Shown here: positions 32,710 to 33,391 of the stretch, piece after piece
Numbering within the stretch: position 1 is the stretch's first letter
Layout of the letters: the number at the start of each line of letters is the position of its first letter
Source: an uncultured Mediterranea sp.
Lineage (GTDB): Bacteria; Bacteroidota; Bacteroidia; Bacteroidales; Bacteroidaceae
Reading direction: 5' to 3'
NCBI GenBank assembly: GCA_945831575.1
Contig: CAMACX010000030.1
Span: 1 to 33,391, forward strand
DNA: 33,391 bases
Translations under genes and position numbers: made by a program
Notes under the pieces: generated by a model
Told to the model about the DNA's origin: nothing
Seen by the model: only the letters and a program-made list of their open reading frames with translations
Database searches by the model: none

Positions 32710-33354
32710 TTATTCGTTAGCACTTGGGGTTTCTTCTTCAGCAGCAGCTGCGGGAGCCTCTGCGGCAGCGGCAGGCGCAGCTTGCCCAGCGGCAGCAAAG
32801 GCAGCATAGGCCTTGTTTATGGCTGCCAGGAAGGCACGCGAGGTAATGGTTGAGGCAGTGATGGCGTTGACCTGTCCACCGTCCTTCGACACGGTAAGCG
32901 CACCCTGTCCGGGGTTCATGCCCGTGATGTCACCGGCGTTCCCCTGCTTGAACCAGTCAGCCGACTTCGATCCCAGTCCCGGGGTCTCGGCATGCTGCAG
33001 CACGGAGTAGTCGAGGATATTACCCTGGGCATCAAAGCCCACCAGCACCTTCAGTTCGCCGCCGAAGCCCATCGAGGTAGCCTCCACGGCTGCTCCGATA
33101 TACTGTCCCTCCTTTGTGGCGGGATAGATGGCGTAGCTTGCGCCCTCCAATTCCTGCACACGTTTCTCGGCGATGGGGTCGTTGTCAAACCCAGGGACTA
33201 CGGCCTTGACGGCCTCGCTCAAGGCCTTGGCGTTGGCCTCTGCAATGGGTCCCTTAGTGAGTTCGTTCACGTAGGCCAGCAGCGCCACGGAAATCATCGT
33301 GACTCCCGTGAGTACCAGCAACATATTCGTCAATGATGATTCTAACTTTTTCAT
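32710..33354 (-). CDS. rnfG: Rnf complex subunit RnfG (covalent flavin subunit)
   Basis: 214 aa. One N-terminal membrane segment (about 10-28) is followed by a periplasmic FMN-binding domain. TPGLGSK (about 125-131) and VNAITASTITS (about 162-172) are present; in the family the flavin is phosphodiester-linked to the Thr of S(G)AT, here TAST, a variant I believe is common in Bacteroidetes. The last 30 residues are an Ala/Pro/Glu-rich tail (AAPAAAAEAP..), beyond the usual domain. The ATG overlaps the preceding rnfD stop (ATGA). Confidence 0.93.
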   Translation of the reverse strand: MKKLESSLTNMLLVLTGVTMISVALLAYVNELTKGPIAEANAKALSEAVKAVVPGFDNDPIAEKRVQELEGASYAIYPATKEGQYIGAAVEATSMGFGGELKVLVGFDAQGNILDYSVLQHAETPGLGSKSADWFKQGNAGDITGMNPGQGALTVSKDGGQVNAITASTITSRAFLAAINKAYAAFAAAGQAAPAAAAEAPAAAAEEETPSANE

Positions 33355-33391
33355 TTCTTCTTTGCTACCTCCCCAAAGCGTTTTGGTTTAA
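33351..33391 (-). CDS. rnfD: C-terminal codons of RnfD, cut by the window edge
   Basis: The - strand frame reads KPKRFGEVAKKK and stops at TGA 33353-33351, overlapping the rnfG start by ATGA. A basic tail just before rnfG fits rnfD, which precedes rnfG in the usual rnfBCDGEA order. The identification rests mainly on gene order. Confidence 0.6.
   Translation of the reverse strand, partial: KPKRFGEVAKKK

Overview
The window looks like chromosome from a Bacteroidales bacterium (Bacteroides/Prevotella-like; I cannot fix the genus). The reasons are a paired SusC/SusD system, promoters of the Bacteroidetes type (TAnnTTTG with an upstream TTTG), an Oar-like TonB-dependent receptor, an Rnf complex in rnfD-G-E-A order, and a Tat/lipoprotein-rich set of glycosidases. 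G+C looks moderate in the first 3 kb and clearly higher from about 3.5 kb onwards.

Layout. (1) 1-2.5 kb: the tail of an unknown gene, a small Asp/Tyr/His-rich protein, and a divergent pair with ADP-ribose chemistry in common: a Nudix-winged-helix regulator (NrtR type) and a macrodomain-like/ADP-ribosylglycohydrolase fusion. Two 15-bp palindromes sit in the pair's promoter. (2) 2.5-3.5 kb: about 1 kb without a convincing gene, holding a three-hairpin repeat element and an iteron-like array facing its inverted copy across an AT-rich stretch. (3) 3.5-24.4 kb: a polysaccharide/glycan utilisation locus, all on the + strand: a LacI-like/AraC hybrid regulator, a PI-PLC-type phospholipase C, a ROK sugar kinase, SusC, SusD, GH92 alpha-mannosidase, an endonuclease/exonuclease/phosphatase-fold lipoprotein, an alkaline phosphatase, a GH63-like enzyme, a GH125 alpha-1,6-mannosidase, a GH20 hexosaminidase and a calcineurin-like phosphoesterase with a PA14 module. 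(4) 24.4-26.5 kb: an AsmA-like/GT51 transglycosylase. (5) 26.7-33.4 kb, all on the - strand: an Oar-like receptor, galE followed by a possible structured RNA and a strong terminator, and rnfA, rnfE, rnfG and the last codons of rnfD.

How the genes may work together. The PUL joins exo-mannosidases (GH92, GH125), a hexosaminidase, three different phosphatase/phosphoesterase folds and a phospholipase whose PI-PLC catalytic residues are all visible. No endo-acting glycosidase is present. The PI-PLC promoter and the ROK-susC promoter carry the same pair of AraC-like direct repeats, at exactly the same distance from the -7 element, so the phospholipase appears to belong to the same regulon as the SusC side of the locus. 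The most interesting reading, which is inference, is a locus for GPI-anchor glycans or another phosphoinositol mannoside. Phosphorylated yeast mannan or high-mannose N-glycan remain the conservative alternatives.
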